From Opitutus sp. GAS368 (GTDB lineage: Bacteria; Verrucomicrobiota; Verrucomicrobiia; Opitutales; Opitutaceae): DNA of 47,696 nt. Made by a program: the position numbers and the translations under genes. The notes below the pieces were generated by a model. It worked only from the letters and a program-made list of their open reading frames with translations. It did no database searches and had not been told where the DNA came from. Of the stretch, positions 1 to 10,177 are shown piece after piece (position 1 is the first letter of the stretch; every line of letters begins with the position of its first letter). Location of the stretch: contig CAMBRG010000011.1 in the NCBI GenBank assembly GCA_945869845.1, positions 1 through 47,696 on the forward strand, read 5' to 3'.

Positions 1-1
1 C

Positions 2-724
2 AAAGAACTCTACGACAAGGGCGAGCTCGGCAAAATCCAGTTCCTCCAGGCCAGCCACCAACAAGACATGGACGGTTGGCCGAACTATTGGCCCGGCCTC
101 CCGCCGATGTGGTATGCCACGCACTGCGTCGGCCCCATGCTCGCACTCACCAACGCCACCGCGGAATACGTCTCCTGCTTCGGCTCCGGCACCGTCCGTC
201 CCGAACTCGCAAAAAACTACGGCTCGTCCTTCGCCGTCGAAACTGCGCACATCAAGTTGAAGGACTCCGACGTCACCGCGCGCATCATTCGCTCGCTCTT
301 CGACACCGCCCGCCAATACCGCGAGAGCATCGACGTCTACGGCACCAAGAAATCTTTCGAGTGGTCGCTCGTCGAAGGCGAGCCGCACGTGCTCCACACC
401 GCCAAGCTCGCCGAGCACAAGATCCCGAAAAAGATCACCGTGCCCGACTACGCCAAACGCCTCCCGAAAGGGATTCAGCAGTTCACCACCAAGGGCGTCT
501 ACGACCTCGGCAAGAAGACGCACCTCAGCTTCACGCAGGGCGCGGGGCACGGCGGGTCACATCCTCACCTCGCGCACGAGTTCCTCCGCGCGCTCGTCGA
601 GGACCGCGACCCCATGCCGAATGCCGTGCAGTCCGCCAACTGGACCTGCGTCGGACTCTGCGCCCACGAATCCGCCCTCGCCGGCGGCAAGATCGTAAAA
701 CTCCCCGCATTCACCCAGGGCTGA
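2..724 (+). CDS. Gfo/Idh/MocA-family oxidoreductase, C-terminal part
   Basis: The reading frame is open from the first bases of the window, so the start and the N-terminal NAD(P)-binding Rossmann domain lie upstream. The visible 240 residues match the C-terminal domain of the Gfo/Idh/MocA family. There is an antiparallel sheet region with YGTKKSFEW, and the closing segment HPHLAHEFLRALVEDRDPMP followed by NWTCVGLCAHESALAGG is typical of the end of these proteins, where it helps form the substrate pocket. The family oxidises or reduces sugars, inositols and related polyols, usually in the cytoplasm. The substrate cannot be told from this fragment. A strong hairpin terminator follows about 50 bases after the stop, so this is the last gene of its transcript. 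Family assignment is fairly sure; specificity is unknown. Confidence 0.85.
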   Translation, partial: KELYDKGELGKIQFLQASHQQDMDGWPNYWPGLPPMWYATHCVGPMLALTNATAEYVSCFGSGTVRPELAKNYGSSFAVETAHIKLKDSDVTARIIRSLFDTARQYRESIDVYGTKKSFEWSLVEGEPHVLHTAKLAEHKIPKKITVPDYAKRLPKGIQQFTTKGVYDLGKKTHLSFTQGAGHGGSHPHLAHEFLRALVEDRDPMPNAVQSANWTCVGLCAHESALAGGKIVKLPAFTQG

Positions 725-725
725 A

Positions 726-752
726 GTAGGGCAGGGTCTTCGACCCGCCCTC
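726..752. repeat. Dispersed GGGTC-GACCC palindrome, copy 1
   Basis: This is a short hairpin-forming element right after the oxidoreductase stop codon. Its core is GGGTCTTCGACCC, flanked by GGGC and GCCC arms with a single bulged A. Related copies lie near 4030, 4081, 20122 and 45457, always between genes. Here the loop is TTC instead of TCC. Confidence 0.7.
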
Positions 753-776
753 GTAGGCATCGCACCTACATGTGAC

Positions 777-805
777 GGGCGGGGTCGCCGAACCCCGCCC
801 TTTTT
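777..805 (+). terminator. Intrinsic terminator after the oxidoreductase gene
   Basis: A perfect 9-bp stem (GGGCGGGGT paired with ACCCCGCCC) closes a 6-base loop and is followed at once by five T. This is a textbook Rho-independent terminator and separates the oxidoreductase from the ABC ATPase gene. Confidence 0.85.
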
Positions 806-862
806 CATGCCCGCAAACTTCCCTTTGCATCCGGGCTGCATCGCACTTCACTGCGCCCCCCG

Positions 863-1849
863 ATGATCGAAGTCCAAAACCTCACCCGCGTCTTTCGCAC
901 CTACAAAAAGGCCCCCGGCTTCTGGGGCGGCGTGAAAGGTCTATTCAAGCGCGAGTTCGAAGAAACCGCCGCCGCGAAGGACATCTCGTTCACCATCGCC
1001 GAGGGTGAATTCGTCGGTTTCCTCGGGCCTAACGGCGCGGGTAAGACCACCACCCTCAAAATGCTCTCGGGCCTCATCTACCCGACGAGCGGTACCGCCC
1101 GCGTCGCCGGTTACGATCCCACCAAACGCGAAAACGCCTACCGCCGACTCTTCGCCCTCGTCCTCGGCCAAAAAAATCAGCTCTGGTGGGACCTCCCCGC
1201 GATCGAATCGTTTACCCTGCTGCGCGCCATCTACGGCATCCCCGCCGACCAGTTTAAGACTACGCTCGACGAACTCGTCGATCTCCTCGAGGTCCGCCCC
1301 AAGCTCAACGTGATGGTGCGCGAACTCTCCCTCGGCGAGCGCATGAAAATGGAACTCATCGCCGCGCTCTTGCACCGCCCGCGCGTGCTCTTCCTCGACG
1401 AGCCCACCATCGGTCTCGACGTGATTTCCCAGAGAAACGTGCGCCAGTTCCTTCGCGAATATAACCGCAAGCACCGCGTCACCATTTTGCTCACGAGCCA
1501 CTACATGGCCGACATCAAGGAACTCTGCGAACGCGTGATCGTGATCCACAAAGGGGCCAAGATCTACGACGGCGCCCTCGACCGGCTCGAGGCCGGCTCC
1601 GGCACCCGAAACAAAATCCTCACCTTTCTGCCCGGGGACTCAGCCTTCCCCGAGACGTGGACTTCGAAACACGGCGAGACCAAGCGCGACACCGACACGG
1701 GAAAATTTACGGTCTGCACCCCGAGCGATACGATTGTGGCCGTCTCCCAAGAAATTCTTCGTACCGGCCCGGTCGCCGATATCACGATCGAAGACGTCCC
1801 GCTCGAAGACATCATCGCCGAGCTCTTCGCCACCGGCACCGCCCGGTAA
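863..1849 (+). CDS. ABC transporter ATP-binding protein without an adjacent permease
   Basis: This is a 328-residue nucleotide-binding subunit of an exporter-type ABC system (NatA/YbhF-like, DrrA-like). Walker A is GPNGAGKT at residues 55-62, the signature loop is LSLGE at 155-159, Walker B is VLFLDEP at 175-181, and the switch histidine is H213. An N-terminal insertion around residues 14-38 (KAPGFWGGVKGLFKREFEE) is typical of the subgroup that pairs with two ABC-2 integral membrane proteins. The last 80 residues form the accessory C-terminal domain of this subgroup. No permease gene lies next to it: the upstream gene ends at a terminator and the downstream gene is rmuC after a terminator-like hairpin. 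The partner must be elsewhere or lost. The cargo is unknown. Confidence 0.9.
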   Translation: MIEVQNLTRVFRTYKKAPGFWGGVKGLFKREFEETAAAKDISFTIAEGEFVGFLGPNGAGKTTTLKMLSGLIYPTSGTARVAGYDPTKRENAYRRLFALVLGQKNQLWWDLPAIESFTLLRAIYGIPADQFKTTLDELVDLLEVRPKLNVMVRELSLGERMKMELIAALLHRPRVLFLDEPTIGLDVISQRNVRQFLREYNRKHRVTILLTSHYMADIKELCERVIVIHKGAKIYDGALDRLEAGSGTRNKILTFLPGDSAFPETWTSKHGETKRDTDTGKFTVCTPSDTIVAVSQEILRTGPVADITIEDVPLEDIIAELFATGTAR

Positions 1850-1875
1850 TTGCGCCGGCGCTTGTCCCGGCAGGA

Positions 1876-1889
1876 GCCCGCTCGCGGGC
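1876..1889. repeat. Short perfect palindrome GCCCGC-TC-GCGGGC
   Basis: A 6-bp stem with a 2-base loop lies 26 bases after the ABC ATPase stop, in a context (CAGGAGCCCGCTCGCGGGCG) that looks like a REP-type intergenic element. No T-tract follows, so it is not an obvious terminator. Only one copy was noticed in this window. Confidence 0.4.
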
Positions 1890-1927
1890 GATCAAGCGCC
1901 CGCTCTCATCCCAGCCCCACGGATAAT

Positions 1928-1947
1928 ACCAACGGCGGTTGGTTTTT
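1928..1947 (+). terminator. Intrinsic terminator after the ABC ATPase gene
   Basis: The 6-bp stem ACCAAC/GTTGGT closes a GGCG loop and runs straight into five T (1943-1947). It is the likely end of the ABC ATPase transcript. Confidence 0.65.
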
Positions 1948-1949
1948 AG

Positions 1950-2335
1950 ACTGCGGGTTCCGAGGTGGCTCGGGTATCTGCCCGGCCTCTGGCCCGTGGG
2001 TTTGAATATGAAACTCAACCACTAGGGGTCTCACCCCCATCGCCCGCGCCTTTCTCATCTTTGCAGGGCCCGACCTCGGGTCGGGCCGTTCCGGGTGCCG
2101 GGCTCCACAGAGGAAACGGCCTCCGGGGTAGGAGCCCGGCATCCTGAGTGAACCTCATGATTAAAATCGTTCGCTGCTCCCATCGGTTGGGGATCCGGGT
2201 CCAATCGGCGGTGAGTTTCTCCACGAGCCAAAGGGTTTGAGACTCGCAGCATTTGCGGTGCGCAGCGTAGCTTTGCCTCGGTCAAGCAATCGAACCGGCA
2301 ATCATTTACCGATAACGTTCCCGCGCCTCCCTCCC
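1950..2335. other. Non-coding stretch with one strong hairpin
   Basis: I see no convincing gene here; the short open frames on both strands lack recognisable sequence. It contains a perfect 9-bp hairpin at 2067-2087 (GGCCCGACC, loop TCG, GGTCGGGCC) not followed by T. It does not match a riboswitch consensus that I know. The rmuC promoter probably lies in the last 150 bases. Confidence 0.4.
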
Positions 2336-3625
2336 ATGCCTTTCATCATCCCAGCCCTCTTCGCTGCCGTGCTCGGCGCCGTCATCACCTGGTTCTTCTG
2401 GCACGGGCGCGCCGCCACGCTCATCGAGCGCGCCCGCGCCCTCAATGAAGAGAACCTCCGACTCACCAACGAGGTCGCCACCCTTCGCACCGAGCTCCAG
2501 CAGCTCGCCACCCTCAACACCCAGCGCGCCACCGAACTCACCGCCGAGCGCTCCGCTCACGAACGTCTCGTGGCCGAGTTCAAAGCGCTTTCAGCCGACG
2601 CCCTTCGCGCCAACCGCGCCGACTTCCTCGAGCAGGCCCAGCAAACCTTCGCTCAGCTCCAAACCCAGTCCGCCGGTGACCTCGAAAAACGCCAGATCGC
2701 CATCGACGCCCTCGTCAAACCCCTCCGCGAATCCCTTGAAAAAGTGGACGGTAAGATCGCCGAAATCGAAAAAGCTCGCGCCACCGCTTACGGCGCACTC
2801 GGCGAGCAACTCAAGACCCTCGGCACCGCCCAGCTTCAACTCCAGGCCGAGGCCAGCAAGCTCTCGACCGCCTTGCGCTCGACGTCGTTCGCCGGCAGCT
2901 GGGGCGAACTCCAACTGCGCCGGGTCGTTGAAATGGCCGACATGCTTCCCTACTGCGATTTTTCCGAACAGGAAACCTCCGCGGCCGGCGGCTTCCGCGC
3001 CGATCTCGTCGTCCGTCTCCCCGGCGGCCAACGCATCGTCGTCGACGCCAAAGCTCCGCTCGAGTCCTACCGCGCCGCCGTCGATGCCACCGACGAAGCC
3101 ACCCGCGCCGCCCGCCTCGCCGATCACGCCCAAAAAGTTCGCGGCCACATCGACGCCCTCGGCGCCAAAAATTACTGGGAGCAGTTCCAACCCGCCCCGG
3201 AGTTCGTCGTCCTCTTTCTCCCCGGCGACCACTTTCTCACCGCCGCGCTCACCGCCGATTCCAGTCTCATGGACCGCGCTCTCACCCGCCGCGTCCTGCT
3301 CGCGACGCCCACGACCCTCATCGCCCTCCTCAAAGCCGCCGCCTACGGTTGGCGCCAGGAATCTGTTTCCAAGAACGCCGACGAAATCAGCGCCCTCGGC
3401 CGCCAACTCTACGACCGGATCACGACCTTCGCCGACCATCTGGAAAAAGTCGGCCGCGGCCTTGATGCGGCCGTCAAAGGCTACAATACCGCAATCGGCT
3501 CCTTCGAAGGCGCCCTGCTGCCCGGCGCGCGCAAGTTTGCCGAACTCGGCGCCAAGGGCACAAAAGAACTCACCGCGCCCTCCGCCATCGAGACCGCCGC
3601 CCGCGACCTCACCAAACGCGCATGA
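2336..3625 (+). CDS. rmuC: RmuC-family DNA recombination protein
   Basis: The protein has 429 residues from the ATG at 2336. The frame is open further upstream, but that part is not RmuC-like and would displace the membrane anchor. Residues 2-22 form one transmembrane segment. Residues about 25-180 form a long heptad-rich coiled coil. The conserved RmuC domain begins at GSWGELQL (187-194), with VVDAKAPLE (235-243) and FLPGDHF later. This domain is related to restriction-like nuclease folds. RmuC proteins limit inversions at short inverted repeats in E. coli; the biochemical activity is not settled. Its last codon overlaps the next start (ATGA), so the two genes are probably co-translated. Confidence 0.92.
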   Translation: MPFIIPALFAAVLGAVITWFFWHGRAATLIERARALNEENLRLTNEVATLRTELQQLATLNTQRATELTAERSAHERLVAEFKALSADALRANRADFLEQAQQTFAQLQTQSAGDLEKRQIAIDALVKPLRESLEKVDGKIAEIEKARATAYGALGEQLKTLGTAQLQLQAEASKLSTALRSTSFAGSWGELQLRRVVEMADMLPYCDFSEQETSAAGGFRADLVVRLPGGQRIVVDAKAPLESYRAAVDATDEATRAARLADHAQKVRGHIDALGAKNYWEQFQPAPEFVVLFLPGDHFLTAALTADSSLMDRALTRRVLLATPTTLIALLKAAAYGWRQESVSKNADEISALGRQLYDRITTFADHLEKVGRGLDAAVKGYNTAIGSFEGALLPGARKFAELGAKGTKELTAPSAIETAARDLTKRA

Positions 3626-4014
3626 TCCTACCGGACACCGATACCCCCACGCCCGACGTGCCCTCGATTCGCGGCACTTGGCAGATGATCCGCGCCGAAC
3701 TCGCCGGCGAGCCCGCCCACGCCCTCGTGGTCGAGCATACCACCCTTGAGGTCACCGGCGACCGCTACTTCGTCCGCTACGACCGCGAGGTCGCCGACCG
3801 TGGACGCATCTCCTTTGTTTCCGGCGAACCGCATTCGACCCTCACCTTGCGGGGGACGGAGGGCCCAAACGCCGGCCGCTCCATTCCGGCCATCTATCAA
3901 GTCCGTGGTGATCTTCTTCGCATCTGCTACGGCCTCGACGGTGAACCTCCGACCGCCTTCACCAGCCCGCCCGGATCCCCCCGGTATCTCGCCACCTACC
4001 GACGAAAAAAGTAG
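3622..4014 (+). CDS. TIGR03067-like small beta-barrel protein
   Basis: This 130-residue protein is coupled to rmuC by a 4-base overlap. It has the layout of the TIGR03067 family, common in Planctomycetes and Verrucomicrobia: an opening IRGTWQMIRAELAGE, a strand-rich middle with EVTGDRYFVRYD, then IYQVRGDLLRICYGLDGEPP and a final LATYRRKK. Members are thought to adopt a lipocalin-like fold. No enzymatic function is established. There is no signal peptide, so it probably stays in the cytoplasm, unlike many family members. The function is unknown, and its link to RmuC rests on the overlap alone. Confidence 0.75.
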   Translation: MILPDTDTPTPDVPSIRGTWQMIRAELAGEPAHALVVEHTTLEVTGDRYFVRYDREVADRGRISFVSGEPHSTLTLRGTEGPNAGRSIPAIYQVRGDLLRICYGLDGEPPTAFTSPPGSPRYLATYRRKK

Positions 4015-4029
4015 AGCCAAAGCTGAGGT

Positions 4030-4108
4030 GGTCTCCGACCCGCCCTCCACGCCCCGCGCCCACCGCCCCGGGACCACAAAGTAGGGCAGGGTCTCCGACC
4101 CGCCCTCC
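4030..4108. repeat. Dispersed GGGTC-GACCC palindrome, copies 2 and 3
   Basis: There are two direct copies about 51 bases apart. The first, near 4030-4048, has GGTCTCCGACCCGCCCTCC but lacks the left GGGC arm. The second, at 4081-4108, is complete and followed by ACGTCCCGCG, the same tail as the copy at 20122. They fill the space between the convergent TIGR03067-like and katG genes. The rest of 4015-4246 holds nothing I recognise. Confidence 0.7.
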
Positions 4109-4246
4109 ACGTCCCGCGCCCAAGGTGGCCGGCCTCGCGCCATCAGGGCGCGGGGGGTGAAAAACGTCCACCGCCGCGCGGCGGGCCCGAAGGTCCCGCC
4201 GCCACCTCAAATCAACCCGATCAACTCCGCAGCGGTCCCGCTCCGC

Positions 4247-6511
<2,265 letters not shown>

Positions 6512-6652
6512 TCAAAATTCCGTGCGTTGCGCGAAATGGATTTAGCTCACGCCATCAGTTAAAAAAATCAAGCCGCGGTCGCACCCTGGCGAACAAACGG
6601 TCAATATCCGCTCTTTGCTCGACGTCTCCGCAGTGTTCCGGCCGGCACACTT

Positions 6653-7045
6653 TCAATTCGCCCCGGGCCGCCCCCTGCACGCCTTGATCCCGGCGCGATG
6701 CTTCTTGGCTTGAATCATCCGCACTTTCTGGCCCCGGGATTTCTGCCGCGTCCGCCGCCGCTCTTCCTCCCGCGCATCGACCGCCACCGCCGCCGCCCGC
6801 GCCTTCCGCGCCTCCAGCTTCGCCACCAACTCCGCCCAAGCGACCGCCCGATTCGCCGTCTGCGAACGCTCCCGCTGACACCTCACCTCGATCCCCGTCG
6901 GACCATGCCGCAACCACACGGTCGAGCTGGTCTTATTGATTTTCTGCCCACCCGGCCCGGACCCGCGCACAAATTTCTCCTCCACCTCGCTTGCGCGCAC
7001 CCCAAGGGCGGCCAGCTTTTCGAAGATTTGTGATGGCAAGGTCAT
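6653..7045 (-). CDS. RF-1-domain peptidyl-tRNA hydrolase-like protein (ribosome rescue)
   Basis: This 130-residue protein consists of a release-factor catalytic domain and a basic tail. The GGQ motif that triggers peptidyl-tRNA hydrolysis is at 32-34 within RGSGPGGQKINKTSS. The codon-recognition domains of RF1 and RF2 are absent. The C-terminus is rich in Lys and Arg (KSRGQKVRMIQAKKHRAG), as in ArfB and the C12orf65 group, where the tail enters the empty mRNA channel of stalled ribosomes. It therefore probably rescues stalled ribosomes without reading a stop codon. Whether it is a true ArfB orthologue cannot be decided here. It lies upstream of katG on the same strand but 186 bases away, and divergent from moxR. 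Confidence 0.85.
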   Translation of the reverse strand: MTLPSQIFEKLAALGVRASEVEEKFVRGSGPGGQKINKTSSTVWLRHGPTGIEVRCQRERSQTANRAVAWAELVAKLEARKARAAAVAVDAREEERRRTRQKSRGQKVRMIQAKKHRAGIKACRGRPGAN

Positions 7046-7152
7046 GGGGAGGCGTTTTCTTAAGTGAAACTCTTTGCCTGTCGCCGAGTCAAACCGGCCT
7101 CCTATCTGCCCTCGCCTTCAGCCTCTCACTCCTTCCGCTTTCTATTTTTCTC

Positions 7153-8112
<960 letters not shown>

Positions 8113-8120
8113 ATCTTTCT

Positions 8121-8195
8121 CTTTCCTCTTTCTCTCACTCTTTCTCCCGCCTCCGGCGCGCTCACGAAAGAGAAAGACTAAGAGAAAGAGGAAAG
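8121..8195 (+). repeat. Intercistronic inverted repeat, 26-bp arms
   Basis: The left arm (8121-8146) is pure pyrimidine except for one A, and the right arm (8170-8195) is its near-complement. 23 of 26 positions match, with three adjacent mismatches (CAC against TAG) in the middle. The loop is 23 bases. It occupies most of the 97-base gap between moxR and the DUF58 gene, just before a TTG start. In mRNA it would form a very stable stem. No T-tract follows, so it is more likely a processing, stability or attenuation element, or a mobile repeat, than a plain terminator. Confidence 0.75.
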
Positions 8196-8209
8196 ATCCC
8201 CGTCACGCC

Positions 8210-9151
8210 TTGGCCTTCCACGTCCCAGTATCACCGCCGCTCTCCGCTGACGCCCCCGCGTCGCCGCTTGCCCTGCTGCGCCAGTTGGAGTGGCGCGTCC
8301 GTCACGCGGTCGAAAACGTCCTCAGCGGCGAATACCGCTCCGCCTTCCGCGGCCGCGGCATGGAGTTCGATCAAGTCGTCAAATACACCTTCGGCGACGA
8401 CGTCCGCGACATCGATTGGAACGTCACCGCTCGCCTCGGCGAACCTTACCGCAAGAAATTCGTTGAGGAACGCGAGGTCACCTTGCTCGTGGTGTTCGAG
8501 GATACGCCCAGCCTCCAGTTTGGTTCCGGCGCCCAGTCGAAACGCGAAGCCCTCCTCGAACTTGCCGGCCTCGTCATGCTCCTCGGCGCCGTCAACCGCG
8601 ACCGCGTCGGCTTCGTCCACACCACCCCGAGCGGCGACTATCTTTTCCGCGAACCCGTCCGCGGCCGCGGCGCCATCCTCCACGCCGCCGCTAGCCTCCT
8701 CGCCTGCCCCGCACCTCAACTCTCAACTTTCAACTCTCAGCCCTCAACTTCCTCCGCCATCCCTTGGCGCCTGATTTCCCGCGCCGCGCCCAAACACAGC
8801 GTCCTGCTCTGGCTCGGCGATTTCGCCCCGCGCCCCGAGCCCGAGGGCTGGACCGTCCTCCGCCGCCGCTACCAGACCATGGGCTTTCGCGTCGACGATC
8901 CTTGGGAACGCGCCCTGCCCGACCAAGGTGCCTTCGCCGCCTACGATCCCACCGCCGGCCAACTCGTGACCATCGAGAACTCCTCGGCCGAACGCGCCGC
9001 CCATGCCGCGTGGCGGGCCAACCGCGAAGCCGCGTGGACGACGCTCTTTCCCGACCTCCTCAGCCGTCTGGTCGTGAGCACCTCAGAAAACCGGCTCGAC
9101 GCTCTCGTCCGGTTTTTCCACGCCCGCATGAGAGCCGGCTCGATCCGCTGA
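8210..9151 (+). CDS. DUF58 domain protein (VWA-like) of the Bat operon
   Basis: The protein has 313 residues. The start is taken as the TTG at 8210 because no in-frame ATG precedes the conserved region. The DUF58 hallmark is RGRGMEFDQVVKYTFGDD followed by VRDIDWNVTARLG, and then KKFVEEREVTLLVVFEDTPS, which begins the VWA-like fold. DUF58 proteins nearly always sit between MoxR and VWA genes and are presumed part of the same membrane-associated assembly. Around residues 169-181 a tract reading PQLSTFNSQPSTS is encoded by a 7-bp tandem repeat (8715-8749), an apparent repeat insertion into a linker. The stop is 3 bases before the next start. Confidence 0.9.
   Translation: MAFHVPVSPPLSADAPASPLALLRQLEWRVRHAVENVLSGEYRSAFRGRGMEFDQVVKYTFGDDVRDIDWNVTARLGEPYRKKFVEEREVTLLVVFEDTPSLQFGSGAQSKREALLELAGLVMLLGAVNRDRVGFVHTTPSGDYLFREPVRGRGAILHAAASLLACPAPQLSTFNSQPSTSSAIPWRLISRAAPKHSVLLWLGDFAPRPEPEGWTVLRRRYQTMGFRVDDPWERALPDQGAFAAYDPTAGQLVTIENSSAERAAHAAWRANREAAWTTLFPDLLSRLVVSTSENRLDALVRFFHARMRAGSIR
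8715..8749 (+). repeat. CTCAACT heptamer tandem repeat inside a coding region
   Basis: There are five consecutive 7-bp units: CTCAACT, CTCAACT, TTCAACT, CTCAGCC, CTCAACT. The 35-bp tract stays in frame with the DUF58 gene. Because 7 is not a multiple of 3, each change of one unit would shift the frame, which makes the site a possible phase-variable hotspot or an expanding element held by selection. Confidence 0.7.
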
Positions 9152-9154
9152 AGC

Positions 9155-10177
9155 ATGCTCAACTACACGCTCCACGATCCCCTCTGGTTTCTCGCCCTCG
9201 CGCTTTTGCCCTTGAGCATCTGGCTCCGCGGTCGTCGCCGCGTGCCGGTCCTGCTCGTGCCGTTCGCCGCCGCTTGGCACCGCCCTTCGCTCGCTTCGGC
9301 CTCCCGTTGGCCTACCGGCCTCGCAGTCACCGGGATCGTGCTGCTCGTCGCCGCCCTCGCCCGCCCGCAACGCGTCGAGGACAAACGCGAGGTCCGCTCC
9401 GAAGGCTACGACATCGTCCTCGCGATCGACCTTTCCTCCTCGATGCTCGCCGAGGATTACGAGCGTGGGGGCGACCGCATCAATCGCCTTCAAGCCATCA
9501 AGCCCATCATCCAGGCGTTCATCGAAAAGCGCCCCTCCGACCGCATCGGCATCGTCCTCTTCTCCGGCCGCGCCTACACGATGGCGCCGCTCACCACCGA
9601 CCACGCTTGGCTCGCCGCCCAACTCGAGCGCGTGAAAATCGGCCTGATCGAAGACGGCACCGCCATCGGCGACGGCCTCGGCGTCGCGCTCACCCGCCTC
9701 GAACAGGCCAAACGCGAAGCCGGCGGCAAACGACAGGGTGCGTTTGTGATTCTCCTCACCGACGGCGCCAACAACCGCGGCGCCCTTGCCCCGATGCAGG
9801 CCGCCGAACTCGCCAAGTCCCGCGGCATTCCCATTTACGCCATCGGCGCGGGCAAGGATGGCATTGTCCCGTTCCCCGTCTTCGACGACAAAGGCAACAA
9901 AGTCGGCTACCGGCGCATGATGTCGGACCTCGACGAACCCGCCCTGCGCGCAGTCGCCGAATTCACCGGCGGCAAACTCTTCCGCGCCTTCGACACCGGC
10001 GCCGCCGAGTCCGCCTTCAGGGCCATCGACCGCGCGCAGAAAATCGAATTTCAAGCCAAGAGCTACCTGCTCACCACCGAACTTTTCCCGTGGCTGGCGG
10101 TCCCCGCGCTCGCCCTTCTCCTCGCCGCCGCTCTCCTCTCCCGCCCCGCCGCTGCCGCCAAGCGCGCCACCGCATGA
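9155..10177 (+). CDS. batA: BatA-like membrane VWA protein
   Basis: This 340-residue protein has two N-terminal membrane segments (about 9-24 and 54-69), a VWA domain, and a C-terminal membrane helix ending in LLLAAALLSRP. The metal-ion-dependent adhesion site is DLSSS at 92-96, with a threonine after LLTDGANNRG further on. This is the BatA layout: the VWA domain is held at the outer face of the cytoplasmic membrane. Bat proteins were named for Bacteroides aerotolerance; the molecular role remains open. The stop overlaps the next start (ATGA), so coupling to the BatB-like gene is tight. Confidence 0.9.
   Translation: MLNYTLHDPLWFLALALLPLSIWLRGRRRVPVLLVPFAAAWHRPSLASASRWPTGLAVTGIVLLVAALARPQRVEDKREVRSEGYDIVLAIDLSSSMLAEDYERGGDRINRLQAIKPIIQAFIEKRPSDRIGIVLFSGRAYTMAPLTTDHAWLAAQLERVKIGLIEDGTAIGDGLGVALTRLEQAKREAGGKRQGAFVILLTDGANNRGALAPMQAAELAKSRGIPIYAIGAGKDGIVPFPVFDDKGNKVGYRRMMSDLDEPALRAVAEFTGGKLFRAFDTGAAESAFRAIDRAQKIEFQAKSYLLTTELFPWLAVPALALLLAAALLSRPAAAAKRATA

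Noticed and set aside
1950-2235. Possible structured leader or riboswitch upstream of rmuC.
   Set aside because: Apart from one perfect hairpin, the region matches no riboswitch consensus I know, and rmuC is not a usual riboswitch target.
8764-10173. Open frame continuous with the BatB-C gene, extending it upstream to more than 1100 codons.
   Set aside because: The upstream part is Arg/Pro-rich text in a shifted frame of the DUF58 and batA genes; the ATG at 10174 overlapping the batA stop is the natural start.
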